From NCBI GenBank assembly GCA_029448655.1, contig JACCLO010000007.1, positions 1,736,001-1,800,000 on the forward strand: a DNA stretch of 64,000 nt, given 5' to 3'. The notes beneath the pieces were generated by a model. The model saw only the letters and a program-made list of their open reading frames with translations, made no database searches and was not told where the DNA came from. Source of the stretch: Wolfiporia cocos. Lineage: Eukaryota; Basidiomycota; Agaricomycetes; Polyporales; Phaeolaceae. Positions 44,571-56,492 of this stretch are shown in pieces (positions within the stretch are counted from its first letter, which is position 1; each line of letters begins with the position of its first letter). The position numbers and the translations under genes are program-made.

Positions 44571-45834
44571 ACCCAGTAGTATAACGCTGATGAAAATTTG
44601 TATTTTATTGAAACATGCATGAGTACTAACAGGAGGACTACGAGTTAATGCATATGCCATCCTCACTCCTGCCCCCTGAGCTGGCAACCCACCCCCATCT
44701 TCCGTCCCCCGCCAATGCCTCCCCCAGCCAGTGCACACAAACAGCTGCAACAGCGGGGCCTACAGTGGGGTCGGTATAGCGGGTAAGTTAAAGCGTTGTT
44801 GTTGCACGGCCAATTAGAATCAGAAGTCGAATATTAGATTTAGATGTACGCACTGGCACTGCCAGGCAGCGATGGTGGTGGCAGGTGATAAATGCTTGAG
44901 CTCAACCAGCACGACACGAGTATCAAGCATCTCAAGAAAAGGAAAAGCGCACCGGACATGAGGAAAGCCCATATCACATATTGAGACCATGCATGGGGAG
45001 AACATGACCATGGGGCCCTGGGCATACGAGGATGTGGGTTGGAACAGCAATCTTAGGGAGCCTATGGCATATTTAAAGTCACTGTTGCTGGGCAGAGAAG
45101 TGCATATATGCGCACGGAAAGAGGAGGAAACATGGTAGTCAGTGCACCAGGTATCAGGCAGTGGACGAGGAGTGCCCAAGGGAATGCAGCGGTGGGCGCT
45201 GTCCAGTGTTTTGTGCCTATCATGGCAGGCATCGTAAGCTTAACGGAAGCAGGGTTAATCATGGATTAGTAGGGCATGTAGATGGAGAAAAAATAGACGT
45301 ACTGTGCATGCAGAGAGTAACCACGGCTGCAAATAAAGATGGTAATGCACGGTGCCAAGAGATTAGAAGAAAGAGACGAGGAAGATTGTGTGGCAGAGGC
45401 ATCACCTTAGGTACGCACGTGTGATAGACTATGCTTGAGATGTCAAGAGGATACCATATGGATTGGTGGAGAGAGAAGGTTGAGTGCATCAATAGTGATA
45501 TAGCTGGCCTTTATGGACAAGATTCAAGAGCTGCCCAAAAGTATGACAGAAAGGTGTTGCTCGGCCAAGCAAGGGACTTGCTATATTGGATGGGAGCCGT
45601 GTCATTCCTGGACGCCACCCCACTGTGTGCCGATGCCTTTCTTTTTCAATGCGTTCAATGTTCAACGTTTCAACATTATGTAACATTGATGGCCGGTGGC
45701 TGTGAATATAACTGACCTGTGGTGTATGGGCTCAATTACTTACTATTGCTTCGTGTGCTTTCTGAGGGGACCAGCCATGGCTATGCTCAAATACACAAAC
45801 TGTAAATAAGTAAAAGTGTGCAACTTGATCATGC
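44571..45834. other. intergenic DNA with unassigned ORF fragments
   Basis: Plus-strand ORFs at 45,161-45,424 (87 codons) and 45,431-45,715 (94 codons) are adjacent in different frames and have protein-like composition, suggesting a decayed gene or transposase. I find no motif to name it. Confidence 0.4.
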
Positions 45835-46078
45835 CATTGACATCCCCATCCTCATTGATCCTACAATTAATATTTCCGTCCTTATTGATCCTGCCAATAA
45901 AGCTCCTGTCCCCTTTAATCCTGCAATTAAGATTTCTGTCCTCATTGATCCCACAAACAAAATTTCCATCCTTGTTGATCCTGTAATTAATATGTCTGTC
46001 CTCTTTGATCCTGTAAATAATATTTCGCTCCTCATTTATCCTGTAGATAATATTTCATTCCTCGTTTATCCTGCCACT
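45835..46078 (+). repeat. 30-bp minisatellite, about eight units (copy 1)
   Basis: Units of 30 bp of the type TTGATCCTG + TAATTAATAT + TTCCGTCCT, degenerate. The same array is inverted at 59,605-59,850, and the flanks also match (ACATATCTAC, GTATCTGCTCATATCTAC), so both belong to one mobile unit. Because 30 is divisible by three, every stop-free frame encodes a 10-aa repeat (VLIDPANNIS-like here). Confidence 0.8.
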
Positions 46079-46584
46079 ACCCCACGCATAGTATCTGCTC
46101 ATATCTACATATATCTACTGAGCTGGTATTTACGATAGTTAACGGACTAGATATGAGTGTTCGCATTTTGCCGATGGTAAGGTAAAGGTCACCTCGAGGT
46201 GATCGAGCAAATTCGGCTAGTTTACCTAATACAGTAAGCTCGAGCGCTTGATGTGAGTGGTCGTTCGGCTTTGCGAAGCTATGGGTTGTGTTCATGGAAT
46301 TTGAGTCAAACGCATCCGTAGTTCATAGACTTATACAGTGTCTGCGAAGTCTAGGGGCTCATCTAGTGTATCCACCTTGATAGTTAGCACATCATCACAC
46401 AGCCAGTTATCAGTGAAGGAGAGTCGGTCAGCACAGCTTTGAGTGAGATTATTGACAGCTGCCGCAGTATTAGCCAAGATTAGAGTTGACCCCCCATATG
46501 AGGTTGCAGTCACAGGTGCATGTTCTGTGACAGATGGTGGATGGTAATGGATATACTGCAGCTCAGCAGGAACAAGGGATGGAG

Positions 46585-47590
46585 TAGTGTTGTGAGGTCT
46601 GGTCCGGTCCGGTCTTTTGCATGTTTTGGGTAGGACCGAGGACCGGGACCAGGACCGGACCGCCATGGGCAACAAGGGACCGGACTGAAGACCGGTCCCA
46701 AGTAGGACCGCGGTCCTATAGCGGTCCTAGGACCGGTCTGAACCGGCCCAGGACCGATCAAGTAGTTATTGACTTAACTATAGTTTTATATGTCAGAAAC
46801 TGCAACAAAAGTGTACTTACTACTCAATATATACCAGAATATACTAAGTACAGCCCAAAAATTGGCTATGGTGCACTGATTCTTAATTTTTGAAAGTAAA
46901 ATACTGAAGTCAACACACAGAAATGACACTGCAGTAACTGCACACCTCAAGTTGTATCTGATGAGATCATGTGTTGCATTTTTGTATGTGCCACAATGAG
47001 TAGCATATAACTACCGCTAAGCAGCGCTCTGCCAATAACTGGGTGATATTGAATGCACCATGCATGTGTACCATAATATGTGAGTGTTAACACTACTGGA
47101 TGGGAGAATACACAACTGCATGTCAGTCAGCAAAACTAGTGACAGTATGAGGACAACCTGTATGTGCCAAGCATTGCCCAAGACAATAGCAGTGCTTCAT
47201 TGTATCACAAATCAGAATGTTTTTGGTTGTTACTATTCATGTCAGCTTCTGTCTGATGTGTTTACCCTAATAGCCAGTGGTACATACATGATGCAGACCC
47301 ACTCTAGGGGGTCTTAAATACTTTGGTTTTGTTGTAAATTGGTCAGTCATGGTTCCCTACCTTGGAGTAACCACATTATAAGTGCTATTCTACAATAAAT
47401 GCAGGACCGGTCCAGGATTTGTCCAGACCAGTCCTTACCGGTCCTGCAAAAACTGACCACTCAGAAGGACCGGGACCAGGACCATGTCAGGACCAGGACT
47501 GGACCGGACTGTTGAATCGGTCCTAGTCAGTCCGGTCCTGGTCCGGTCCTTGGTTTTTAGCAGTCCTTGAGACCGGACCTTGCAACACTA
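46585..47590. mobile_element. hAT-like MITE filled with GGACC/GGTCC words
   Basis: 1,006 bp. Ends are TAGTGTTGTGAGGTC and CAACACTA. The 8-bp flanks GGATGGAG (46,577-46,584) and GAATGGAG (47,591-47,598) match at 7 of 8, the hAT pattern. Both ends (46,595-46,760 and 47,400-47,580) are packed with GGACC and its complement GGTCC, often as GGACCGGTCC. The centre is unrelated AT-rich DNA. No transposase. Confidence 0.8.
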
Positions 47591-47643
47591 GAATGGAGAG
47601 GGCCAATGCAAAAGCACGATGTACAGTGTTCTAGTAGTCCTTG

Positions 47644-48052
47644 TGTCACAAATAATCTCAGAAATAGGTACCCCCCCCTGTCTCGAACCAAGGGACTCAG
47701 TGTACATAGGTCACGTGTCATAGAATGAACTTGTATAGTGTAGTGCAGCGGTATGGTTGCCCCCCCCTGCATGAATGGTCACATGGTTGTAGCTTACCTA
47801 AGTAGCACATGACTAGATAGTGACCGGCACACGCACAGACCCTGCCTTTAGGGTGGGTCTCCAGTAGAATAGCTGGTGCGCTCCCATGTACTTAAGCTGC
47901 GACGTTCTGGGGCTTACTCCCCAGAACTGTTAATCTCGACGTTGGGGCGTGTCCCACTCTACTCCATGAGTTATGCGTGCTAGTCTGGGGGTCCCTTCTT
48001 ACCTTTAGGAAGAAGGCCTGAGATGACGGTACGCCCATGGCGTTCTGTGTCA
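47644..48052 (+). mobile_element. solo LTR, target duplication CCTTG
   Basis: 409 bp from TGTCACAAATAATC to GTTCTGTGTCA, flanked by CCTTG (47,639-47,643 and 48,053-48,057). A 9-bp dyad GTTCTGGGG/CCCCAGAAC is at 47,904-47,927, just after CATGTACTTAAG. Two C7 runs occur near 47,670 and 47,761. Confidence 0.85.
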
Positions 48053-48416
48053 CCTTGGCACAAACTCATCCTTTGTCCTCAGTTCTAAACCTATGGCCTT
48101 CATGTTGTACATACATCATATATGATGATTATATATGATCCTGAAAAATTCTTGAGCATGTAGGATCTCTCCAGCATGATTGGCTGCAATAAAACTGCCA
48201 ATTTAGCTGCATCTGACCTGGTTTCAAGTTGTATGGTCATGATCCCACGTAAATTAGGCCATTTAAGATTATAGAGAAAAGATTATAGAAAAACTTGCCA
48301 GTGCTCACGCATATGAAATACATTGGGTATTTGTTTGGTAGATACCTCATTATCAGCAACACAGTAGCTAGGGTCAATTAGAATGTGAATATATGAGCCA
48401 TACTCATGAGAGACGA

Positions 48417-49354
48417 TGTCACAGATTATCTGCAACATACAATTTTCACCCCATTTTCCCAAGCTTTTCCCAACATTCTATGCCTCAGGGCGTATAAACT
48501 ACAACAATCGCATATTTAAGTAAACCCTTCGGGAGCTTAGATATCAAACCCTAGACAAAGTCCCAATGGATTATGTCATCAAGCACGTGACGACAATCTG
48601 ATCTACAATCTATCGTCACCAATCTCAAAGACAACCATGATGTCATCATAACATCATGGTTACATAATCAATCTAGACTATGACAACACAAATACATTAT
48701 CATGACATCATAGTCAATTACAAAGCAATGACGTCACCAACAACATCACAATCTAGAACTGCATGTCATACCTGACGTCATGGTTACATCATAGACTAGA
48801 CGAGTCTCTAAATACGTCACAAGGCTAGACCATGACAACATATCATCGTCATACTTGACATCATGGTTAAATATAAAGACATGACATCATACTCAATGTC
48901 ATAATCTAGAACTGCATGTCATACCTGACGTCACATTTACATCATAGTACTGGGCTTGCCTACGGCCGCCCCAAGGACAATGGGACTTCACCAAATCTAC
49001 GAAGTCATAGTTACATCATTAGTCACATGGTGGATTCACGCTGACTGATACAACGTGCCTTTATGGCTATTGGATAAGACATATTCACATGGTTCCAGCT
49101 TAGTACCATTACCGGTCTAACCCTACGCCCTACTAGTATCATAGGTCTTACTTACAGTATTAGGGGTCCGTCTTACAATGTATATAAGCTACACACTAAG
49201 GGCGCTATAACCTTAGAACAATTCATCTAAGTATACTACCTAACAAGTGGTATAACACATCACTACCCTGTGTGCACTAGCTCTCATACTACAACCTCGG
49301 TGACCACCCTCAAACCCTCACCCAAACTATACAACACGTGAGTAGTTCGTGTCA
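48417..49354 (+). mobile_element. long solo LTR, target duplication GACGA
   Basis: 938 bp from TGTCACAGATTATCTG to GTAGTTCGTGTCA, flanked by GACGA (48,412-48,416 and 49,355-49,359). TATA ATGTATATAAG near 49,180 and dyad CTAAGG/CCTTAG. The U3 part contains a ~152-bp internal duplication with CRE-type sites (next entry). Confidence 0.85.
48729..48933. promoter_or_regulatory. three CRE/ATF palindromes TGACGTCA in the U3 of the long LTR
   Basis: TGACGTCA at 48,729-48,736, 48,773-48,780 and 48,926-48,933. The last two sit in a duplicated unit (TAGAACTGCATGTCATACC before each). TGACGTCA is the consensus for bZIP factors of the ATF/CREB class, which in fungi mediate stress responses. They lie 250-450 bp upstream of the TATA box. 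Function is inferred. Confidence 0.6.
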
Positions 49355-49619
49355 GACGAGTCTCATCAAGAGCATGAATGGCTGACTGTGTGGCTCATCT
49401 GGCTCATTGTGATGTAGTGATCATTGGACTGTCACGGATTGTCATGCTGTGCCAAGACAGCACAAATGCACACTCTGGTCAAGTATCTTAAATCTATACC
49501 ACTTCCCCTTGTTCAATCTCCTTCATATCTCGTGTGTGTATTCCACTGAATGTAAACAAAACGTCTATGCACTGTAGACTGCAATATGCTCAGATCTGCA
49601 CTCACAAGTAGTCAATCTC

Positions 49620-49800
49620 AAACTGCTGTGCCAAGGTACACTGTATATACCATAACCGGAAGAAGGTACCTCAAGGTACCTCAAGGTCAAATTGGCATTT
49701 CAGCAGTTTACCTCGAGGTACCTCCAGATAAAGCGGCATCTCGGCATGTTACCTTTGGTTACCTCGAGGTAAGAGGTACCTTGCCTTTGCGGCAGCACTA
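49620..49800. repeat. short MITE-like repeat filled with GGTACC/GAGGTA words
   Basis: GGTACCTC, ACCTCGAGGT and GGTTACC words repeat densely. The right end reads, reverse-complemented, TAGTGCTGCCGCAAAGGC, like the hAT-type ends at 46,585 and 50,020. The left end near 49,620 (TGCTGTGCCAAGG) is weakly similar. No clear target duplication. Confidence 0.55.
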
Positions 49801-50019
49801 GTCCTATGACATTTGGATCAGCACCTGTGGACAAGACTCTTGGCGGGGTTGCCGGTCCCCACTAGTCTTGATCAGACATTCTGCCAGCGCATGTGCTTCT
49901 CAGGAGCACCCAAGCGGAGATCGAAAAACCGAAGATTAAGTTCACTGGCGGAATGTTTGTTGTCTTCGGTTTTTCAGTCTCCACTCGGCTGTGTCCATGG
50001 TGCAGCCACACTGCTGTAG

Positions 50020-50981
50020 TAGTGTTGCCGAAGTTCAGTTCGGTCCAGGTTCAGGGGGGTCTAGGGCTGAACCCAGAACCGAACCGACTGCAGGGAGCCT
50101 GAACCTGAACCTGAACCTGGACTGAACCTGGTGAACTGGTTCATCAGGTTCGGTTCATGGTTCGAACTAGGTTCGAACCACTAAGTTACTTGCTTCTATA
50201 GAGTGTAAAAATAATAATATAGACACCAACTTCATGCACCTTTCTATGTATACCAATTGCTCTCTATTGCCTACCTCATTCCTGGCACTATTGAACCCAC
50301 TAAAGTAAACACACTTCAAGTTCTGCAGTGCCTCCATTTGGTGTCTATTGGGCTGAGTTTTAAAGTGGCTCTTAATCTTGATTAGAGTGGTAAACATAAA
50401 TTTTAGATGCACAATAATCACTCAAGGCAGCCATTTTGAGCAGTTCAGTAATCAGAGTTTATGATTGTGAATTAGCTTGAGGCAAACCTCAATAACAAAC
50501 CATTCTTAGACAACACTGTATATAATCTAGGATCATGGATAAGGAAGTGGAACATAATCTTCTACATTTCTTACTTCATCTGACAGCAACAAATGCAGCC
50601 CAGTGCCACAGAAAGCATGGTGATCCCAGCATGGGGTTGAGCCCTTGCCATATTGGGAGACTAGAGTATATGAGTGCTGGTGCTTGCTATGGTGAAGCCA
50701 GCTATCCATAACTTACTGCAACAACACTATAGCAAAGATGGCAAGAACATAATTGTAATTGATGCTTATCCACCAGTGGCTACACAGAATATGTTAATGC
50801 TATGTGGTTCAAGGTTCAGTCCGGTTCGAACCTGGTTCAAGGGTATTCATGACCCCCCTGAACCAAGAACCGAACCTTGATGTCCTACCCTGAACCGGAC
50901 CTGGACTGAACCTGAACCTAGGTTCGGTTCAGGCGGTTCAGGTTCTGAACCTTGGTTCTGAACTGAACTTCGGCAACACTA
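50020..50981. mobile_element. hAT-like MITE filled with GGTTC/GAACC words, perfect 8-bp duplication
   Basis: 962 bp with inverted ends TAGTGTTGCCGAAGTTCAGT and its complement, flanked by TGCTGTAG at 50,012-50,019 and 50,982-50,989. An 8-bp duplication is the hAT signature. Inner ends (50,030-50,180 and 50,810-50,975) consist largely of GGTTC, GAACC, GTTCA and TGAAC words. The centre (about 50,190-50,800) is ordinary AT-rich DNA without a transposase. Confidence 0.88.
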
Positions 50982-50989
50982 TGCTGTAG

Positions 50990-52318
50990 AGCATCTAATT
51001 GAGACTACACATCAGCCACTTGACACCTTATGCAATTTGACAGGAAAATGCTCAGAGAGTGCTGCTTCCATGAGTTTGAGTGACAGAACGTTGACCACAG
51101 AGCATGTATCTACTCATCAGCCACAATGCTGGCATTCCATTCATCATGATCATGTCCCTCATCTGAGATTCCCAGACCTCTCATCGAGCACCCATTCTAG
51201 TCCCAGCCAGATTAACAGCTTCCAATTTCCCTTTCCAGCGGTCAATGGAGTGTCCTGATTGGTCCCAATGGGGCTAGCTAGCCGTCACAAAATGACTAAG
51301 CGAAGAAGGTGATGACAAGTGTTGTTGGCTGTCAAAAGTGACAAGACAGCTGTCGGGGCATGGCAAGTGTGTTCCATGCGAAGCCCAACAACATCCCGCT
51401 GCACACTTGTTATCTTGCTAGTTTAGGTCATGATGGTGGCTGATGGCGGCTGATGGCAGCCTGTTTCCTAATCAAATCACTGATAGATCACTGGCGCTTG
51501 GATTGTGGCTCCTCCCCTCATCAGCGACAATCGCTCTTAGTGACACAGAATACTCAGCTGTCGTCATCCACAAGCGGCCCCCTAGGGCCCAAGCCTAACT
51601 GGTTGGTGCAAGGTAGTACCAGACTAGTAAGATCAGGGTAAAGACTAAGGGTGTTGATGAATAGTTGAGGTGCACGCAAGAGATGGAGTAAACTGAGGGA
51701 CACGCCCCTACATTGAGATTAACAAGTCTGAGCTGTAAGGCTCAGATGACGTAGTTCTTATACATGTGTATGCGCTAAGCAACTAAGTAGATGATCACCC
51801 TAAAGGTGGCCCATGCACCGTCATGTGTCTACTAGGTGACCTAACATATAACTACGCATGACCTAAGTGTGACTGTAAGTAGCGAATGCCTAACCACTAT
51901 GCTACAACTGCAAGTCATGTGACAACTTAACCATGGTGCCCTATATTCGACCCAGGCAGGGGGCACAATTAGCAATGCCACGGAAAACCGTGACATGATC
52001 ATGACTTGATCACAAAGTGATCACATACATTTCAGCTATGCTACCATGGACACAGCCATTACCAGCCAATAGCATAACATGTACAAACATCTGTAGAGCA
52101 TATATACTGGCTGGTGAGCTGGGTAGCACCCCAGACTCATCTTGGCCATTTACACCTTGAGTAACCCAGACCAGGAATATGCCTCTGAGTGATTACTATT
52201 CTCCTGGCTCTTGCTTGAGTACATTGCTTGTGTCAAATGCTGTTGAATTGTCAAGTCCCCTGTGCAGTATTTCGGCAACAGTGAAATAACAAGGCATCAA
52301 ATCAATATAATAACAGTA
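50990..52318. other. intergenic DNA with a minus-oriented LTR core
   Basis: From about 51,540 (TGACACAGAATAC) to 51,995 (ACCGTGACA) the sequence has LTR features on the minus strand: TATA-like CATGTATAAG near 51,765 and dyad TCTGAGC/GCTCAGA at 51,727-51,746. Target duplication not found. A plus-oriented core lies at about 52,100 (GCATATATACTGG). No gene. Confidence 0.5.
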
Positions 52319-52319
52319 G

Positions 52320-52499
52320 CTTAGTGGTTTGAACCTAGTTCAAACCATGAAACAAACCTGCTGAACAAGTTCAGCAGGCTCAGTGCAGGTTCAGGCTCAA
52401 GTCTAGGCTCCCTGCAGTTGATTTGGTTCTAGATTCAGCCCTAGACCCCCATGAACCTGAATTGAACTGAACTGAACTGAACTGAACTTTGGCAACACT
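52320..52499. repeat. truncated relative of the GGTTC/GAACC MITE
   Basis: The right part of a diverged copy: GAACCT/TGAACC words, a tandem GAACT run, and the terminal CTTTGGCAACACTA at 52,486-52,499. The left end is lost. Confidence 0.7.
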
Positions 52500-53085
52500 A
52501 GTCACAAAAGCTGAGCCTGGCACATTGCTAGAGATTTCATGCATAAATTCCCACAAGAAAGGTTGGTGGTCAGATCAGACCATGCATTGTGAGGTAATAT
52601 GTGTTATGAAATTATGCATTATGAGGGTTGCACTTGTAGCACATAAGAGCATTACATAAATATCATGATCCCTTGCAACACAGCTGCATTGCCATTGTGA
52701 TGCCCTTGCAATGTGGTTGTAATGTGATTGCATTGCAACCAGACTGTCCTCATTGCAATGGTCAAAAACGTATCGCTGCAATAGTTTGCGAACTACATTT
52801 GTCTGCTCTTGCACAGACTTGGTATGCCATCCGCTACACATACACCAGCCTACAGATTCTTCAAAGCCTCAGGGCTGCTCAATGATGCAAGGAAAATCAT
52901 GACGGTTTTGAAACAAGCCTGCAGGGAATTTTGAGCCTCAGCTGTTCCGGCATAGCAGGGAGCCCATGTCACAAATGTGCAGGGTGTTACGTTGTCTGAT
53001 ACCTCTATACTTACACATAAATCATTACAGTGTAATCCATCGTGATCAGGCAACATGCGTATTCAACATCTGCAATGTAGCACAG
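52500..53085. other. intergenic DNA, no gene recognised
   Basis: Around 52,670-52,760 GCATTGCAA/TTGCAATG words recur several times, giving local self-complementarity. Otherwise nothing seen. Confidence 0.5.
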
Positions 53086-53470
53086 TGTCACGGGCAAAAG
53101 CTTTCCCTAATGACAACGAACCTGATCCAGTCCCCCGAGTCCCCAAGCCCAGCCAGGCCCGGATCATACCTTGGAAGGAGCCAGGCAGCGCCTAGATCAC
53201 GATGCACAGGCCCGTTCCCATGCAGCCATGATGACCGATACGTATTTGATATACTACTATACTTCTATGTTTCAGAGTCTGGCTTAGACCCCTAGCCTAG
53301 TCACGCCCCAGACTCCCTAGTTACCATAAACGGCCATTATAGTACAAACATGTACAAATGACCTAGTTGTATAAAGACAGGCCTACGTTCAGCTGGTAAC
53401 CCCAGTCTGAACTTGGCGTTCATCCACTTTGCTCTCCTCAGTTCGCTCTAAGGTTCTAGTGGCCTTGTCA
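53086..53470 (+). mobile_element. solo LTR, target duplication CACAG
   Basis: 385 bp from TGTCACGGGCAAAAGC to GTGGCCTTGTCA, flanked by CACAG (53,081-53,085 and 53,471-53,475). Same family as 14,389-14,770. TATA-like TTGTATAAAG near 53,370. Confidence 0.88.
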
Positions 53471-54689
53471 CACAGCTACTTATTCTTACCATACAATGAC
53501 ATATCGTGTAGACCTCTCAAGAAAGTAACTAAGAAGCAGCACTACCACGTATCAAAAGAGGATGAAGGCATGGAACTGAGTGAGATCGAACATTGATGAG
53601 CCCTGGAGGCTATCAAAGAGAGGCAGACACCCATTGCCCGCTTCGATCAATGGCTCTTGCCCATATGCTCTTCACCGCTCCCCAGTACCTATCCGGGTCG
53701 TGGCGCATGTGCGCCACATGAGCCGTCCCCTTGAACTTCTCCACATGGACATCGAATCCTTGGGCAGCTGCCTCCCGAGCATGCCGTGCGACATTCTTCC
53801 CGTCTGTAATCTTGTCCACGTCAGAATACACGTACAGGCGCGGCACCGTCTCTAGGTCATTTGTGGTGAGACTCGCCACGGTAGGAAGGAGATCTGGCGC
53901 ATTCAACGAGGAGCGCAGTTCCTGGAATATGGGAGGATGTCCCGCGAGGGAGTTGACCATGTAATATATCACCACCACTGGAGGGATTGCAAGCACCCGG
54001 AGGGCCGGGTGCTGTGGCACCATGGCGGTAAGTGCAGATGTCAAGCCGTTGTCTCCAGGTGTCGAGTCAAGAACCAGCGCGATTGGGGTTGTGGACGGCG
54101 CGACCGTGTCCCACGGTGGTATCTTAGCGAGCACTTTGTGGAGTGTCATGAGTTGGAATCCGCCCCCTGAACAGAATGGTCAGTTTGGGACAGTCAACAA
54201 CTACTTCGTGGTCAAAACAAACCGTTCGAGAGGACATGAGCGAGAACCCCTCTGAACTGAGCCTGCTCACTCATTTCATTCCTGATCACTTCCACGATTG
54301 GCATAAGTGTCGTTTCCTATGGTACAAGAGAATCTCAGTCGTCATGGCTGCGGTATACAGAACAAACGACTTTACCAGTTGATTTTGAGATGTAGAATAG
54401 AAAGTCGAGGTTGCCTTGACCAAAATAGTAGTCGAGGTGTCGAATGCAGAGCGCAGATGCTCAACATATCCATAAAGTAAGGGGAGCTCGTGCCATAGGC
54501 GCTCGCATGCCGCTAGCGTGTCGCTCACGTGTCGCTCGGGTTTTGCGCACATGGACGCCACATTTGCCGCGTGGCATCCATGCGCGTCATTGATCCTCCT
54601 CCCACTAGATAGGGCGCCTGCCATCCGCAGAGTTGGCCGGTGGATTCCCACGCCCGGCGCCTGCAAGGTGCGCGTGCTGTTCCTGCCCT

Positions 54690-55115
54690 GCACCACGGGG
54701 ATTTGTGCCCCATGCCACAGGGATTTGTGCCCCATGCCATGGGGATTTGTGCCCCACACCACGGGGATTTGTACCCACACCATGGGGATTCGTGGCCCAT
54801 GCCATGGGGGTTTGTGGCCCATGCCACAGGGATTTGTGTCCTGTGGCATGGGGATTTTGTAATGTAAATACCCCACACCATGGGGATTTGTACCACGTGC
54901 CATGGGGATTCGTGCCCTACACCACAGGGATTTTTGGCCCATGCCATGGGGGTTTGTGCCCCATGCCACTGGGATTCGTGCCCCATGCCACAGGGATTTG
55001 TGTCCTGTGGCATGGGGATATTGTAATATAAATACTCCACACCACAGGGGTTTGTACCCTGTGCCACAGGTATTTGCAACCCAATGCCACAGGGGTGAAT
55101 TCCCACACCCAGCGC
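54690..55115 (+). repeat. 21-24-bp minisatellite inside Helitron unit 1
   Basis: About 18 degenerate copies of a unit like CCCATGCCACAGGGATTTGTG. A single unit-like trace in Helitron unit 3 (GTGCCACGGGGATTTTGTAG near 56,510) suggests the array expanded from one ancestral unit. The long ORFs read through it on both strands are repeat artefacts. Confidence 0.85.
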
Positions 55116-55778
55116 CTGCAAGGCATGTGTGCCGGTTACAGATTCTACAAGCAAAGCGACAACGATACCAAGCATCAGCAAGGTGGAGGAGTGGCTGAGC
55201 AGGCAGAGACTAAAATATATTCTTAAGACATAATGTTTGTGGCGAAGCCACAGGTAATTAAGCTAGTCTAAAAGTAATGGGAGCTCGCGCTGTAGGCGCT
55301 CGCGTGCAGCTAGCGTGCAGCTAGCGTGTCGCTCGCGTGCAGCTAGCGTGTCGCTCACGTTTTGCGCACGTTCAGCTCGCGTTTTACGCACATGGCGAGC
55401 ACGTTCGCCGCGTGGCGTCCGTAGGACGCCCATCAAGCGCGCGCCAGCGCCTGCAAGGCGCGCGTGCCGGTTGCAAAGGTATTACAAGCAAAGCGACGAT
55501 GAGGCCGAGCGTCAGCGAGGTGGAGGAGTGGCTGAGCGGGCAGAGATATATAATAACTCCTAGAATACAAAATTGTGGCGAAGCCACAGGTAATTAAGCT
55601 AGTCATATAATAAAGGGACGACCGTTTCGTGGGAACTGCCATGTGCTTTTCCACGTGTGCCACATGCTGTCCGTCGTCCCATAGGGCTTGCGCCACTGAC
55701 CCAGCGGGGAGTTGGCCAGTAGATTCCCACGCCCGGCGCCTGCAAATCCCTTCGACGAAAACTCGCGTTTCGCGCGTC

Positions 55779-56492
55779 GTAGAGTTTCAGTCAATTATCT
55801 TAATCTGCCAACTGCCCTTCGCTTAAGAAATCACAGTTGCGAGCTAGGTTTGCACGCAGATTAATCTGCTAACTGCGGCAGATTAATCTACTGTGACAAT
55901 AAAATGGTACATCCCGGATTCGAACCAAGGACCTTAGTGCAGATGAGAATAATTGCATCGCAGCATAATTAGCCAACTGAGCCATATTGGTAACAGTTAC
56001 CCTGGACCAATCAAATATATAACGCAAATTTTACACACAATTTTCGCAAATCATCAAGGCAACTAACTGCTCCAACAAGCAAACAGAAATCAATGATAGT
56101 GGTAGCTTGATTTACCATGCTTGACCTGGAGCAACTCACCATGGGAAAGCTGAATACACTGGAATCACAGGTCTTTAGAGGCAGATTCATTTGTATTTGT
56201 GTTATGGAAGATGTTAAACTGCGAAAATGAAGTTTACAAAATACTCTATATATTGCTTAAAATGGGGCAGACACTAGTTCCACTGTAGCTCAGTTGGCTA
56301 ACATATGCTGCAATGCTGTTATTCTCATCTGTGCTAAGGTCCTTGGTTCGACCCCGGGATGTACCATTTTATTGTCACAGTAGATTAATCTGCCGCAGTT
56401 AGCAGATTAATCTGCATGCAAACCTAGCTCGCAACTGCGATTTCTTAAGCGAAGGGCAGTTGGCAGATTAAGATAATTGACTGAAGTCCCTC
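55779..56492. mobile_element. MITE with tRNA-derived arms (copy 2), nested in Helitron unit 3
   Basis: 714 bp, inverted relative to copy 1 at 7,068, with 7-bp target duplication GCGCGTC (55,772-55,778 and 56,493-56,499). Box A/box B tRNA-like units occur in both arms; in the right arm box B has mutated to GGTTCGACCCC. Confidence 0.88.

Noticed and set aside
51540..51995. A further solo LTR with target duplication
   Set aside because: TATA, dyad and end motifs are present, but CTTAG and TGATC flanks do not match, so it is only noted as an LTR core.
54286..55181. Long ORFs (218-227 codons) reading WGTNPHGMGHKS-like repeats on both strands
   Set aside because: They are translations of the 21-24-bp minisatellite in Helitron unit 1 and exist in several frames, so openness is a repeat artefact.
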